Assembly (NCBI GenBank): GCA_964469175.1
Contig: CAYXXY010000001.1
Span: 62,001-126,000 of the forward strand
DNA from: Planktosalinus sp964469175
GTDB taxonomy: Bacteria > Bacteroidota > Bacteroidia > Flavobacteriales > Flavobacteriaceae
Direction of reading: 5' to 3'
DNA: 64,000 nucleotides
The translations under genes and the position numbers were made by a program. The notes beneath the pieces were generated by a model. The model did no database searches, was not told where the DNA came from, and saw only the letters and a program-made list of their open reading frames with translations. Below are positions 63,332 through 64,000 of this stretch, in pieces (the first letter of the stretch is position 1; each line of letters starts with the position of its first letter).

Positions 63332-64000
63332 TTAAATTTCCTGTTTTCTATTCACAATTGTACTTGATGCCTGATCAATACTCATAACCACCAAATCAGC
63401 AATATTCACGTGTTTTGGGCGGGTAACGGCAAACAGGATAATCTCTGCAATATCTTCAGGCAAGAGGGGCTGATAACCTTGATAGACCTTGTCTGCCCGT
63501 TCTTTGTCGCCTTTAAAGCGCACTTCGCTGAATTCAGTTTGTGTGAGTCCCGGATGAATGGCGCCCACTTTTATTCCTGTTCCGTTTAAGTCGATGCGTA
63601 AACCTTGATTGATTGCATCAACGGCGGCTTTGCTGGCACAGTAAACATTTCCTTTGGGATAAACTTCCTTTGCGGCCGTTGACCCAATGTTAATGATATG
63701 ACCCGAGTTTCTATCAAGCATTCCCGGTAAAACAGCTTTGGTTACATACAACAATCCCTTGACGTTGATATCCAGCATAGCATCCCAGTCATCAATATTC
63801 CCTTCCTGAAAATTATCAAGCCCGTGTGCATTTCCGGCATTATTGATAAGGATGTTAATATTTGAAAACGTTTCCGGTAAACCCTCAATGCTTTTTTGAA
63901 CCGCCTTTTGGTCCCTCACATCAAATCTCAAGATGAAAACATCGGTTTTTGATATTAATTGGTTTTTCAATTTTTCAAGTCTTTCGGTTCTTCTTCCACA
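63332..64000 (-). CDS. SDR-family oxidoreductase, cut by the window edge
   Basis: The 3' part of a short-chain dehydrogenase. The frame stays open to the right edge and continues upstream (RRTERLEK precedes the first in-window Met), so the true start is beyond 64000. Visible are NNAG near the middle, the catalytic Ser in NIGSTAAKEVY and YCASKAAVDA (Tyr and Lys), and HPGLTQTEFSEVRF. It resembles 3-hydroxy acid dehydrogenase YdfG-like enzymes that oxidise L-allo-threonine or serine. The substrate is uncertain. Confidence 0.88.
   Translation of the reverse strand, partial: CGRRTERLEKLKNQLISKTDVFILRFDVRDQKAVQKSIEGLPETFSNINILINNAGNAHGLDNFQEGNIDDWDAMLDINVKGLLYVTKAVLPGMLDRNSGHIINIGSTAAKEVYPKGNVYCASKAAVDAINQGLRIDLNGTGIKVGAIHPGLTQTEFSEVRFKGDKERADKVYQGYQPLLPEDIAEIILFAVTRPKHVNIADLVVMSIDQASSTIVNRKQEI

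Overview
The window comes from a low-GC member of the Bacteroidota, most likely a Flavobacteriia. The basis is the dar/aryl-polyene pigment locus, Bacteroidota-type promoters (TAnnTTTG at -7), weak or absent Shine-Dalgarno sequences, OmpA proteins with thrombospondin-3 repeats, WG-repeat and IPExxxVDY-type proteins, and many short lipoproteins. No rRNA, tRNA, CRISPR array, phage or insertion sequence was seen.

Region 1 (41-28360, all + strand, about 30 genes, gaps mostly under 20 bp or overlapping) is a flexirubin-type pigment cluster, which joins an aryl polyene to a dialkylresorcinol (DAR). It encodes a ketoreductase, three intact KAS II-type ketosynthases, a chain-length-factor-like ketosynthase without its catalytic residues, a truncated ketosynthase-like protein, two acyl carrier proteins, three hotdog dehydratase-like proteins, a thioesterase, and DarB plus DarA for the resorcinol half. 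It also holds an aryl-acid ligase, a CrtI-like FAD enzyme, several candidate acyltransferases (LpxL-like, BtrH-like, C45/NTN, and PlsC fused to MMPL), and an envelope or export set (ABC-2 exporter, LolA-like protein, lipoprotein, small beta-barrel, MMPL transporter, GT2-DUF2062 glycosyltransferase, polysaccharide deacetylase). No ammonia-lyase for making the aryl starter lies in the window; it may lie to the left.

Region 2 (28364-37916, - strand) carries an alpha/beta hydrolase and the two subunits of an AddAB-like helicase-nuclease, which are separated by an ompA-type porin gene and kbl. Region 3 (38080-43981) has superoxide dismutase, a long amidophosphoribosyltransferase, a PfkB kinase, RNase H and purN. 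Between sod and the amidophosphoribosyltransferase is a 420-bp gap with two copies of a structured repeat. Region 4 (44131-48384, +) is the conserved acpP-fabF-rnc block and an IPExxxVDY-pyk pair; a terminator-like hairpin sits inside the first codons of rnc.

Region 5 (48389-54263, -) has a three-gene envelope operon (OmpA lipoprotein, two-part membrane protein, lipoprotein), an AraC regulator and dinB. Region 6 (54292-64000) is mixed housekeeping: an NAD-binding protein and CYTH protein, YciI-like and monooxygenase-like small proteins, isoaspartyl peptidase, a CAP-domain lipoprotein, 3-hydroxyanthranilate dioxygenase with an ALDH7-type dehydrogenase, a phosphoesterase, an AlbA/Schlafen-like ATP-binding protein, and an SDR cut by the right edge.
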